The position numbers and the translations under genes were made by a program. DNA of 47,196 nucleotides. Origin: an uncultured Pelagibacteraceae bacterium. Lineage in GTDB: Bacteria > Pseudomonadota > Alphaproteobacteria > Pelagibacterales > Pelagibacteraceae. The notes under the pieces were generated by a model. That model made no database searches. It was given only the letters and a program-made list of their open reading frames with translations, and was not told the DNA's origin. Positions 9,399-17,573 of this stretch are shown here, one piece after another. The DNA lies in NCBI GenBank assembly GCA_902543665.1, contig CACBZI010000002.1:1-47196 (forward strand), given 5' to 3'. Position 1 is the stretch's first letter. Each line of letters starts with the position of its first letter.

Positions 9399-10733
9399 AT
9401 GATAGACGTTACATCTTTAAGTGCTTACGATTTGTCGCAAAAACTTCATTCTGGTGAAATTTCTTCATTAGATCTTTGCAAAGCTTATTTAGATAGAATT
9501 AAAAAATTTGAAAAAGACGTCCAGGCTTGGCAATTTTTAGACAAAAAACTTTTATTAGAAAAAGCTGAAGAAGCGGACACTTATAGAAAATCTGGAAAAC
9601 CCCTCGGGCCATTGCACGGTATGCCAGTTGCAATCAAGGATATTATAGGTACTTATGATATGCCAACCGAATGTGGGACAGTCTTTAGAAAAAAAATGTC
9701 TAACTCACAAGATTCTGAAATTGTAAACTTATTAAAAAATTCAGGGGCAATTATCATGGGTAAAACTGTTACTTGTGAACTTGCATATATACATCCGTCT
9801 AAAACAAAAAATCCTCATGATTATTCAAGAACACCAGGAGGATCATCAAGCGGCTCAGCAGCAGCAGTTGCAGCTCATATGGCGCCTTTGTCAGTTGGTT
9901 CTCAAACAGGTGGATCAGTAATTAGACCAGCATCATATTGTGGTGTAGTTGGATATAAACCCTCGTATGGATTAATCTCTAGAAACGGTGTTTTAAAAGT
10001 TTCAGATAAACTCGATACAATGGGCGTATTTGGAAAAAATGTAAAAGATGTTGCATTATTAGCTAAATCACTAATTAGAAAAGATTTACACGACCCTTCA
10101 ACAATTTATTTCGCTGCTGATAACATGATTCAGGAATGTGAGAAAGGACCAGTTTTTGACCCAAAGTTTATTTTTTATAAAACGAAAAATTGGAAAAACA
10201 TAAATAAAAAATCACAGCAAGCTTTTGAATTTTTAATTAAAAACTTCAAAAAAAACATAGAGGTTTTTGATACACCTTCATACTTTGACGATATACCAAA
10301 GTATCATCAAATCATTCATGAAGTTGATATGGCAAATAATTTTCAAGTTTATTATGAAAAAGATAAAACTAAACTTTCAAAAGAAATGAGAGAAGCTATC
10401 TCTAGAGGATTAAAATATTCAGCAAAAGAATATGGTGATGCTTCAGATTTTATGAAACAAAGTTATGAATCTTATAAAGAAGTTTTTGAAGATTACCACG
10501 GAATTATTACTCCATCATCAAGCGGAGTTGCTGATAAAGGATTAAAATCTACTGGAAGTGCGGACTTCCAAAAAATCTGGACTTATCTTGGTTTGCCCAC
10601 AATTTCATTACCTTTACTTACAGGTGAAAATGACTTACCATTAGGAGTTCAGTTAGTTGGTGATAAGCTTGATGATTTAAGATTTTTAGGTACAGCTAAC
10701 TGGCTTGAGAAAAATTGTAGAGATGAAGGATAA
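9399..10733 (+). CDS. Amidase signature family protein
   Basis: Lys in PVAIKDI and Ser-rich GGSSSGSAAAVAAHMAPLSVGSQTGGSVIRPASYCGVVGYKPSYG (Ser-Ser-Lys triad region). Confidence 0.93.
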   Translation: MIDVTSLSAYDLSQKLHSGEISSLDLCKAYLDRIKKFEKDVQAWQFLDKKLLLEKAEEADTYRKSGKPLGPLHGMPVAIKDIIGTYDMPTECGTVFRKKMSNSQDSEIVNLLKNSGAIIMGKTVTCELAYIHPSKTKNPHDYSRTPGGSSSGSAAAVAAHMAPLSVGSQTGGSVIRPASYCGVVGYKPSYGLISRNGVLKVSDKLDTMGVFGKNVKDVALLAKSLIRKDLHDPSTIYFAADNMIQECEKGPVFDPKFIFYKTKNWKNINKKSQQAFEFLIKNFKKNIEVFDTPSYFDDIPKYHQIIHEVDMANNFQVYYEKDKTKLSKEMREAISRGLKYSAKEYGDASDFMKQSYESYKEVFEDYHGIITPSSSGVADKGLKSTGSADFQKIWTYLGLPTISLPLLTGENDLPLGVQLVGDKLDDLRFLGTANWLEKNCRDEG

Positions 10734-10902
10734 AATTACAATAATAATTGGCGTTGGTCTCTGTACCATTTTTTTAATTGGCTTAGCCACAACATTAACT
10801 AGATCAATGATGATAGGATTTTTTGATGTGCTTCCTGTTTATATTTTAATGGGTATGGTAATTGTAATGATGTTCTATGAAGCCTTCATTGACAAAAAAT
10901 AA
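10723..10902 (+). CDS. Small hydrophobic protein with two predicted TM segments, unknown function
   Basis: ATG at 10723; MKDKITIIIGVGLCTIFLIGLATTLTRSMMIGFFDVLPVYILMGMVIVMMFYEAFIDKK; overlaps both neighbours in the same direction. Confidence 0.6.
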   Translation: MKDKITIIIGVGLCTIFLIGLATTLTRSMMIGFFDVLPVYILMGMVIVMMFYEAFIDKK

Positions 10903-11779
10903 TCCTTACGCTCCTTATTTACTTTTATTAATCCAGCCAATTTTTATGGCTACAAACACTATTGTAGCAAGAGGAGGCGTGGAGTCTGTGCCGCCTATTT
11001 CGTTGGCGTTTTGGCGATGGTTTACAGTATTCATAATATTATTCCCCTTTTTTTTTAATGAAATTTTGAAATCAAAAAAAGAGTTTAATAAAGAGTTTTT
11101 TAAACTGTTTTTCTTAGGCTCAATGGGTTGTGGTATTTGTGGGGCTTTTCCAAATCTTGCAGGTATGACAACAACAATGGCAAATATTGGTATAATCTAT
11201 ACATCTTCACCAGTAATTATAATCTTTTTATCAATTTTATTCTTTAAAGAAAAAATTAATTTTTTTAGGATAATGGGACTTCTAATTTGTATTGCAGGTG
11301 TTTTTACAATTATATCTAAAGGTAATTTAGATTTTTTAATAAATCTAAATTTTACAACAGGCGATCTTTGGGTTTTGGGAGCAGCTTTAGGTTGGGCTCT
11401 TTACTCAATTTATTTATTAAATTGGAAATCAAAATTTAGTTTAATGGCTCGATTTACTTTAATCGCAATGTTTGGATTTATTTCACTTTTCCCATTTTTT
11501 GTTTTAGAAAATTTTTACTTTGCCAAGACTAACTACAATCAGACATTTTTGTTCTGGATTATATTTGCTGCTATTTCTCCTAGTATTATTGCTTTCTCAT
11601 TATATACACGGTTACAAAAATATGTTGGCGCATCATTTGCTGGGTTTACTTTATATTTATTTGCAGTTTATGGATCTATATTTGGAATTATAATTTTTGA
11701 AGAACCGCTTCTTAGTTTTCATTACTTAGGTGGTTTATTGGTCTTCACTGGAGTTTACTTCGCTAGGAAAAAAGCATGA
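10877..11779 (+). CDS. EamA/DMT-family transporter
   Basis: Ten-TM-like pattern with two EamA-type halves (FFKEKINFFRIMGLLICIAGV; FEEPLLSFHYLGGLLVFTGVYFARKK). Confidence 0.85.
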   Translation: MKPSLTKNNPYAPYLLLLIQPIFMATNTIVARGGVESVPPISLAFWRWFTVFIILFPFFFNEILKSKKEFNKEFFKLFFLGSMGCGICGAFPNLAGMTTTMANIGIIYTSSPVIIIFLSILFFKEKINFFRIMGLLICIAGVFTIISKGNLDFLINLNFTTGDLWVLGAALGWALYSIYLLNWKSKFSLMARFTLIAMFGFISLFPFFVLENFYFAKTNYNQTFLFWIIFAAISPSIIAFSLYTRLQKYVGASFAGFTLYLFAVYGSIFGIIIFEEPLLSFHYLGGLLVFTGVYFARKKA

Positions 11780-12579
11780 AGTATCTTTATTTAGTTTTAT
11801 CATCAATTATATTAGCTTATATTGTAATTGTACTTTTTACTTATTTGTACCAAAGAAAATTACTTTATCACCCAAGCGAAAATAACTACACCGGAGATGA
11901 AATTCAATTTGAATATAAAGAAGTTTTTATTGAGGTTGATAAAGATATAAAACTTAAATCATGGTTTTTGGAAAAAGACTTAAAAAAATATAAAACAATT
12001 TTATATTTCCATGGTAATGCAGGCGATCTCACAAACAGGGTGCATAAGCTTAATGAACTATATAAATTAGATGTAAATATTCTTATTATTTCATGGAGAG
12101 GGTTTAGTGGCAATCCAGGCAAACCATCAGAGAAAAATTTGTATAATGATGCCAGAAAATCAGTTGATTGGCTTAATAATACTGGAATTGAAAATAAAAA
12201 TATAATTTTATATGGGGAGTCATTAGGCACTGGTGTTGCTACAGAATTAGGCCAGGATAACTCTTTTTCAGGAATTGTTTTAGAGTCACCTTTTACTTCG
12301 ATCGCTGATGCGGCAAAAATTTATTATCCTTATTTGCCAATCGATCTATTAATAAAAGATAGATACGATTCTTTGAAAAAAATCAAAAATATAATTATTC
12401 CTATTTTGGTTATGCACGGTAAGAAAGATGATATTGTACCTTTTAAAATGGGTGTAGAATTATTTGAGAAGGCCAATAACCCAAAATTTAGTTACTTTTC
12501 CGATAACGATGATCACATGATGGAATTTAATGATCAACTAATGAATGCTTTGAGAAATTTTTTAGGTTTCAATACCTAA
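11776..12579 (+). CDS. Alpha/beta hydrolase, BEM46/ABHD13-like, N-terminal TM anchor
   Basis: ILYFHGNAGDLTNR, nucleophile elbow GESLGTG, HGKKDDIVPF, late His in DDHMMEF. Confidence 0.87.
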   Translation: MKYLYLVLSSIILAYIVIVLFTYLYQRKLLYHPSENNYTGDEIQFEYKEVFIEVDKDIKLKSWFLEKDLKKYKTILYFHGNAGDLTNRVHKLNELYKLDVNILIISWRGFSGNPGKPSEKNLYNDARKSVDWLNNTGIENKNIILYGESLGTGVATELGQDNSFSGIVLESPFTSIADAAKIYYPYLPIDLLIKDRYDSLKKIKNIIIPILVMHGKKDDIVPFKMGVELFEKANNPKFSYFSDNDDHMMEFNDQLMNALRNFLGFNT

Positions 12580-13482
12580 CAAAGCTTTTGAAAAATATTC
12601 AGCGTTAAAGGGTTGCAAGTCATCTTCTTTTTCCCCCATTCCGATTGCAACAATAGGTAAATTATATTTTTTACAAATAGCTAGGACTACCCCGCCTTTT
12701 GCAGTGCTATCAAGTTTTGTAATTATAAGCCCTGTTAGATTATGTATTTTACTAAACTCTTCAACTTGATTTAATGCATTTTGACCAGTAGTTGCATCTA
12801 GAACTAGAATTACCTCGTTCGGAAAAGACTCATCAATTTTCTTCAAGACATTGATAATCTTTTTGTATTCCTCCATTAAATTTTTTTTATTTTGAAGTCT
12901 TCCTGCTGTATCAATCAAAGCAACATCAATTTCATTTTTTTTTGCAAATTCAGCAGTTTTAAAAGCTACAGAGGCTGGGTCACTATTAATTTCTGATTTA
13001 ATTATATCTACTTTTACTTTTGCAGCCCAAACTTGTAGTTGATCTATAGCTGCTGCTCTAAAAGTGTCTGCAGCTCCAAAGACAACAGATCGATTATTGT
13101 CTTTAAAATATTTGCCAAGTTTTCCAATACTTGTAGTTTTTCCAACACCGTTTACACCAGACACAACGATTACAGAAGATTTTGCGTTTCCCATTAGACT
13201 TAAATCTTTTTCATACTTCTGAAGATTTATTGCTAACTTATCTGCTAAAAGTTTTAAAATTTCTTTATGATCGTCTAATTTTTTATCTATTTTAAAGTTT
13301 TCAAAATCTTTTCTTAATTCTTTTGCAACTTCAACTCCAGCATCAGATTTAATAATTAATTCTTCAAATTCTGTAAGAACATTTACGTCAATTTTTTTTT
13401 TGGAAAATATATTTTTAAAACCTGTACTGAGCCCATCAGAACTTTTACCTAATCCTATTTTAAATTTATCAAATAAACTCAT
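12562..13482 (-). CDS. ftsY: Signal recognition particle receptor FtsY
   Basis: GVNGVGKTTSIGKLGKYF, DTFRAAAIDQLQVWA, DTAGRLQNKKNLMEE, TKLDSTAKGG; short N-terminus. Confidence 0.95.
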   Translation of the reverse strand: MSLFDKFKIGLGKSSDGLSTGFKNIFSKKKIDVNVLTEFEELIIKSDAGVEVAKELRKDFENFKIDKKLDDHKEILKLLADKLAINLQKYEKDLSLMGNAKSSVIVVSGVNGVGKTTSIGKLGKYFKDNNRSVVFGAADTFRAAAIDQLQVWAAKVKVDIIKSEINSDPASVAFKTAEFAKKNEIDVALIDTAGRLQNKKNLMEEYKKIINVLKKIDESFPNEVILVLDATTGQNALNQVEEFSKIHNLTGLIITKLDSTAKGGVVLAICKKYNLPIVAIGMGEKEDDLQPFNAEYFSKALLGIET

Positions 13483-14313
13483 TCAGATCTCAAGTTGAGT
13501 ATGTTTTATTTCCGAAACTGGACCTCTCATAAGTATATTAAAATCTGCATCCATTTTTATATTTAAACTTCCTTCCTCAAATTTAATATTGATATCATTT
13601 TTAGTTAATTTCTTGATAAATGCTGCAACTGCAGTAGCACAGGCAGCAGTTCCGCATGCTTTTGTTAATCCTGCACCTCGTTCCCAAACATTAACTGTAA
13701 TGTTATTTTCGTCATCTATTTGAGCAAAAGTAACATTGGTTCTTTCAGGAAATAATTCATGATTCTCTATTTTTGGTCCTAATATTTTTAGATCGTATTC
13801 AAAACAATCTTTGACAAAAAAAATTATATGAGGGTTCCCCACGTTGAGGCTAAACCCATCAGTGAATTTTTTACCATCAATATCTAGAGTTATATTTTTG
13901 TGATCTAACTTTTCTTTTAATGGAATCTTAGTCCATTCAAATATCGGTTTCCCCATTTCAAGTTGAACATCTGACTCTCCAATAATTTTTGCATTAAGAA
14001 ATCTATTATTTGTTTTTAATTTGATTTCTTTATTATTTAAATCTTTGCTTAATAAGTAAGCAACACACCTACTTCCGTTTCCACACGCACTTACCTCACC
14101 TCCATCTGAATTAAAAATGGTTATTGGAAAAGCATTATTAATTTCTTTTTCAATGAATATAATTTGATCAAATTCGATATTACGATGAAAAGACTTTAGA
14201 TTTCCTAAATGAATTATTTTTTCTTTGGGTATATTTATGGATTTTTCTCTTCTATCTACGATAATAAATCTATTACCTAAACCATCCATTCTAAAAGCAT
14301 TAATCAAAGGCAT
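13483..14313 (-). CDS. dapF: Diaminopimelate epimerase
   Basis: Catalytic Cys motifs SACGNGSRC and TKACGTAACA; MDGLGNRFIIVD N-terminus. Confidence 0.95.
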   Translation of the reverse strand: MPLINAFRMDGLGNRFIIVDRREKSINIPKEKIIHLGNLKSFHRNIEFDQIIFIEKEINNAFPITIFNSDGGEVSACGNGSRCVAYLLSKDLNNKEIKLKTNNRFLNAKIIGESDVQLEMGKPIFEWTKIPLKEKLDHKNITLDIDGKKFTDGFSLNVGNPHIIFFVKDCFEYDLKILGPKIENHELFPERTNVTFAQIDDENNITVNVWERGAGLTKACGTAACATAVAAFIKKLTKNDINIKFEEGSLNIKMDADFNILMRGPVSEIKHTQLEI

Positions 14314-14362
14314 ATTAGTAGATTAGTATAATTATTCATTGACTTTTAAAACCCCAAATTGT

Positions 14363-14456
14363 AGTTTCCACAAACTCTCCGCAAATACACATGTTTTTGC
14401 GGTGCTCTTGAAAACAAGAGTGTCGACACTAGTCAGCGAAGGTTCGCCCACTAGTG
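14363..14456 (+). ncRNA. Candidate structured RNA / leader upstream of ffh
   Basis: Four consecutive inverted repeats: AGTTT/AAACT (14363-14376), CCGCAAA/TTTGCGG (14379-14402), CTCTTG-AAAA-CAAGAG (14405-14420), CACTAGT..GCGA-AGGT-TCGC..ACTAGTG (14427-14456). Strand assumed from ffh; the repeats could fold on either strand. Confidence 0.6.
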
Positions 14457-14479
14457 CGATAGGTGTTGGACGTTATAAA

Positions 14480-15832
14480 ATGTTTGAAAATTTAACAAAT
14501 AAATTAGAAAGTATTTTTTCTAAGCTTAAAAGTGCTCCCTCATTGACAGAGGAGCAAGTTGACTCTGGCTTAAAAGAGATACGATTAGCTTTATTAGAGG
14601 CTGACGTAGCTCTTCCTGTTACTAAAGAGTTTATAGCCAATGTAAAACCAAAAGCTATTGGTAAAGAAATTATAAAATCAACATCTGCTGGCCAAATGAT
14701 AGTTAAAATCGTTTACGATGAACTAGTTAATATTTTAGGCTCTAAAAACGAAGAACTTAATTTCAAAGCTGTTCCACCAGTTTCACTTTTATTAGTTGGA
14801 TTACAGGGTTCAGGTAAAACAACGTCTGCAGCAAAGTTGGCAAAAAATATAGAGAAGAATTATAAAAAAAAAGTAATGGTAGTTAGTTTAGACGTTTATA
14901 GACCAGCTGCTCAAGAACAACTTCAATTACTTGCCGAAACAAATGGAATTCAATGTTTGCCTATTGTTGAAAAGCAACAACCGATAGACATTACTAAAAG
15001 AGCGCTAAATGCAGCTAACCTTAATGGCTCAGATGTTATTATATTTGATACTGCAGGAAGAACCCAGATTGATTTACCAATGATGTCTGAGATAAAGCAA
15101 ATAAAAGATATTACAAAACCAGCTGAAACAATTTTAGTAGCCGACTCATTAACAGGACAAATTGCTGTAAATGTTGCAAAAGAATTTGACACTGCTGTTA
15201 ACCTTTCTGGAATTATTCTTACTCGAGTTGATGGTGATGCTCGAGGTGGTGCAGCATTAAGCATGAAACATGTAACTGGTAAACCAATTAAGTATATTGG
15301 TGTTGGAGAAAAAATCACCGATCTTGAACTTTTTCATCCTGACCGATTAGCTAACAGAATCTTGGGAATGGGTGATGTTGTAACTTTAGTAGAAAAAGCT
15401 CAACAAGATTTAAGTGAAGAAAAAATTAAAGAAACAGAAGATGAATTAAAAAAAGGAATATTCACTATGGACTCATATCTTTCCCAGTTAAGGCAAATGA
15501 AAAAAATGGGCGGAATGGAAGGGGTTATGTCTATGTTACCAGGAGTGAATAAAATGAAAGCAAAAATGGATCAAGCAAATATAGATGAAAAAATGTTAGT
15601 AGAGAATGAAGCAATTATTTTATCAATGACTAAAAATGAAAGAGAAAATCCAAAAATTATTAGCGGATCAAGACGTAAAAGAATTTCTAAAGGATCAGGT
15701 ATAGATGTTTCAAAAATTAATAAACTGTTAAAACAATTTAAAATGATGTCAGACATGATGAAAAAAATGTCTCAAGGAAAAAAAATTCCATCTGGGATGA
15801 TCCCAGATGAAATGCTCAATCAACTAAAATGA
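14480..15832 (+). CDS. ffh: Signal recognition particle protein Ffh (SRP54)
   Basis: MFENLTNKLESIFSKLK start; GLQGSGKTTSAAKLAK, DVYRPAAQEQL, DTAGRTQID, TRVDGDARGGAALS; Met-rich M domain. The ORF extends upstream only from a TTG at 14339; ATG 14480 preferred. Confidence 0.95.
   Translation: MFENLTNKLESIFSKLKSAPSLTEEQVDSGLKEIRLALLEADVALPVTKEFIANVKPKAIGKEIIKSTSAGQMIVKIVYDELVNILGSKNEELNFKAVPPVSLLLVGLQGSGKTTSAAKLAKNIEKNYKKKVMVVSLDVYRPAAQEQLQLLAETNGIQCLPIVEKQQPIDITKRALNAANLNGSDVIIFDTAGRTQIDLPMMSEIKQIKDITKPAETILVADSLTGQIAVNVAKEFDTAVNLSGIILTRVDGDARGGAALSMKHVTGKPIKYIGVGEKITDLELFHPDRLANRILGMGDVVTLVEKAQQDLSEEKIKETEDELKKGIFTMDSYLSQLRQMKKMGGMEGVMSMLPGVNKMKAKMDQANIDEKMLVENEAIILSMTKNERENPKIISGSRRKRISKGSGIDVSKINKLLKQFKMMSDMMKKMSQGKKIPSGMIPDEMLNQLK
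15789..15809 (+). other. Hairpin inside the 3' end of ffh
   Basis: CATCTGGGA-TGA-TCCCAGATG, 9-bp perfect stem, 3-nt loop, 23 nt before the end of ffh and 33 nt before rpsP. Confidence 0.7.
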
Positions 15833-15842
15833 AAGGTATAAA

Positions 15843-16352
15843 ATGTTAAGAATAAGACTATCAATGGGCGGCGTAAGAAAAAGACCCATTTATAAAATTG
15901 TAATTGCCGACAGTAGATACCCAAGAGATGGAAAATTTATTGAAAAAATTGGCTCTTACAATCCTTTACTTCCTAAAGATAAAAAGGAAAGAATAAAAGT
16001 AGAAGCAGAAAGAGTAAAATATTGGATGAGTAAAGGAGCTCAGCCAACGATGAGAGTTTCTAGATTACTAGGTGAGGTGCAGTTAATGCCAATGCCAAAA
16101 CCTGGGAATAATCCTCAAAAGGCAATACCAAAAAAAGATAGAAAAAAAGCTGAAGGAGATAAAAAAGAAGAAACTAAAAAAGATGCTCCAGTAGCTGACG
16201 GTAAAAAGCCTGATCAAAAAGCTGAAGCTAAAAAAGAAGAACCTAAAAAGGAACAACCTAAAGCAGAAGCTAAAAAAGAAGAACCTAAAAAGGAACAACC
16301 TAAAGCAGAAGCTAAAAAAGAGGAACCGAAGAAGGAAGAGAAAAAAGCTTAA
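15843..16352 (+). CDS. rpsP: 30S ribosomal protein S16 with long Lys/Glu/Pro/Ala-rich C-terminal tail
   Basis: MLRIRLSMGGVRKRPIYKIVIADSRYPRDGKFIEKIGSYNP is S16; the tail contains tandem EAKKEEPKKEQPKA repeats. Confidence 0.94.
   Translation: MLRIRLSMGGVRKRPIYKIVIADSRYPRDGKFIEKIGSYNPLLPKDKKERIKVEAERVKYWMSKGAQPTMRVSRLLGEVQLMPMPKPGNNPQKAIPKKDRKKAEGDKKEETKKDAPVADGKKPDQKAEAKKEEPKKEQPKAEAKKEEPKKEQPKAEAKKEEPKKEEKKA
16224..16349 (+). repeat. 42-nt (14-aa) in-frame tandem repeat in the rpsP tail: two perfect copies plus one degenerate
   Basis: 16224-16265 and 16266-16307 are identical (gaagctaaaaaagaagaacctaaaaaggaacaacctaaagca); 16308-16349 is a diverged third copy. Confidence 0.95.
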
Positions 16353-16369
16353 CCAAAAGGTAATTAGAG

Positions 16370-17071
16370 ATGTTGGAGGTAAAAATTTTTACTTTATATC
16401 CAGACCTATTTCCCGGACCTTTAGATATAGGGATATTTAAAAAGGCAAAGGAGAACAAGATTTGGAATTTAAAAGTAATTAATATTAGAGATTATTCAAA
16501 AGATAATCACGGTACTGTAGACGATACTCCTTTTGGCGGAGGATCTGGAATGCTTTTACGTCCTGATATATTAGCATCAGCGCTTGATAATAATATAAAA
16601 AAAGGTGAAAAAATTATCTACTTATCTCCTAGAGGTAAAAAATTTGATCAAAACGTTGCAAGATCTTTAAGTAAAGAAAAAAATGTAAACTTTATCTGTG
16701 GTCATTTTGAAGGTGTTGATCAAAGACTCTTAGAGACAAGAAATATTGAAGAATATAGTTTGGGTGATTTTGTCCTATCAGGGGGAGAGCCAGCTTCTTT
16801 TGTGATTATTGATGCTATAGTTCGATTATTACCAGGAGTTCTTGGAAATAAAAACTCTGTTAAAGAAGAAAGTTTTGAAAATCATCTTTTAGAATATCCT
16901 CAATATACTAAACCACGAGAATGGGAAGGTAAAAGCCCACCAGAAGTCTTATTTTCAGGTGATCATGCCAAAATAAAAGGGTGGCGTTTATCTCAATCTG
17001 AGGCTATAACACGTCGCCAGAGACCCGATCTTTGGAAAAAATATTTAGAGAAAAAAAATGAAAAACATTGA
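16370..17071 (+). CDS. trmD: tRNA (guanine37-N1)-methyltransferase TrmD
   Basis: [59 protein letters not shown]. Confidence 0.96.
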   Translation: MLEVKIFTLYPDLFPGPLDIGIFKKAKENKIWNLKVINIRDYSKDNHGTVDDTPFGGGSGMLLRPDILASALDNNIKKGEKIIYLSPRGKKFDQNVARSLSKEKNVNFICGHFEGVDQRLLETRNIEEYSLGDFVLSGGEPASFVIIDAIVRLLPGVLGNKNSVKEESFENHLLEYPQYTKPREWEGKSPPEVLFSGDHAKIKGWRLSQSEAITRRQRPDLWKKYLEKKNEKH

Positions 17072-17567
17072 AGACATAAATAAAGCAGCAATTAAAAAAA
17101 TAGTTGCTAATAAAAAAATTACAGACTTTTCTCCAGGGGATACAATTAAAGTTGGTGTTAAAATTGTAGAAGGTAAAAGAGAGAGAATTCAATATTTTGA
17201 AGGCGTTTGCATTGCTAAAAAAAATAGAGATATAAATTCTTCTTTTACTGTTAGAAAAATTTCATTTGGTGAAGGTGTAGAGAGAACTTTTGCACTTTAT
17301 AGTCCTAATGTAGATTCAATTAAAGTAATCAGATCAGGAAAAGTAAGAAGAGCAAAACTTTATTATTTAAGAGATAGAAAAGGAAAATCTGCAAGAATTG
17401 CTGAAAAAATTAAAAAGAAAATTGGTGTTGATGTTTCAGTAAAGCCTGAGGAGCAAAAAGTGAAACCGATTGAGCCTGTTACGAAAGAGACTAAAATTGA
17501 AGAAGTTAAAAAAGAGGCTCTAAAAGTCGAAGCTAAAGCTGAAAAGCCAACTAGCGAAAAAAAATAA
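17058..17567 (+). CDS. rplS: 50S ribosomal protein L19 with Lys/Glu-rich C-terminal tail
   Basis: [56 protein letters not shown] and [21 protein letters not shown]. Confidence 0.95.
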   Translation: MKNIEDINKAAIKKIVANKKITDFSPGDTIKVGVKIVEGKRERIQYFEGVCIAKKNRDINSSFTVRKISFGEGVERTFALYSPNVDSIKVIRSGKVRRAKLYYLRDRKGKSARIAEKIKKKIGVDVSVKPEEQKVKPIEPVTKETKIEEVKKEALKVEAKAEKPTSEKK

Positions 17568-17573
17568 AATTAA

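Noticed and set aside
14401-14456. tRNA-Ser-like reading of the leader (CTCTTGAAAACAAGAG, GGTTCG)
   Set aside because: No acceptor stem, no proper T-arm (GGTTCGCCC forms part of another hairpin), no D-arm.
14363-14480. 4.5S SRP RNA (ffs) as identity of the ffh leader structure
   Set aside because: Lacks the conserved GGAAGGAAGCAG-type SRP core on either strand.
14950-15318. 122-aa minus-strand ORF in ffh, and similar antisense ORFs in leuC, mmsA, priA, atpA, sucA and sucB
   Set aside because: All lie opposite confidently identified genes and lack family motifs; explained by codon bias of the true strand.
16083-16298. Phe-rich minus-strand ORF opposite the rpsP tail
   Set aside because: Reverse translation of the Lys/Glu repeat tail (poly-A/G codons read as Phe/Ser); artefact.
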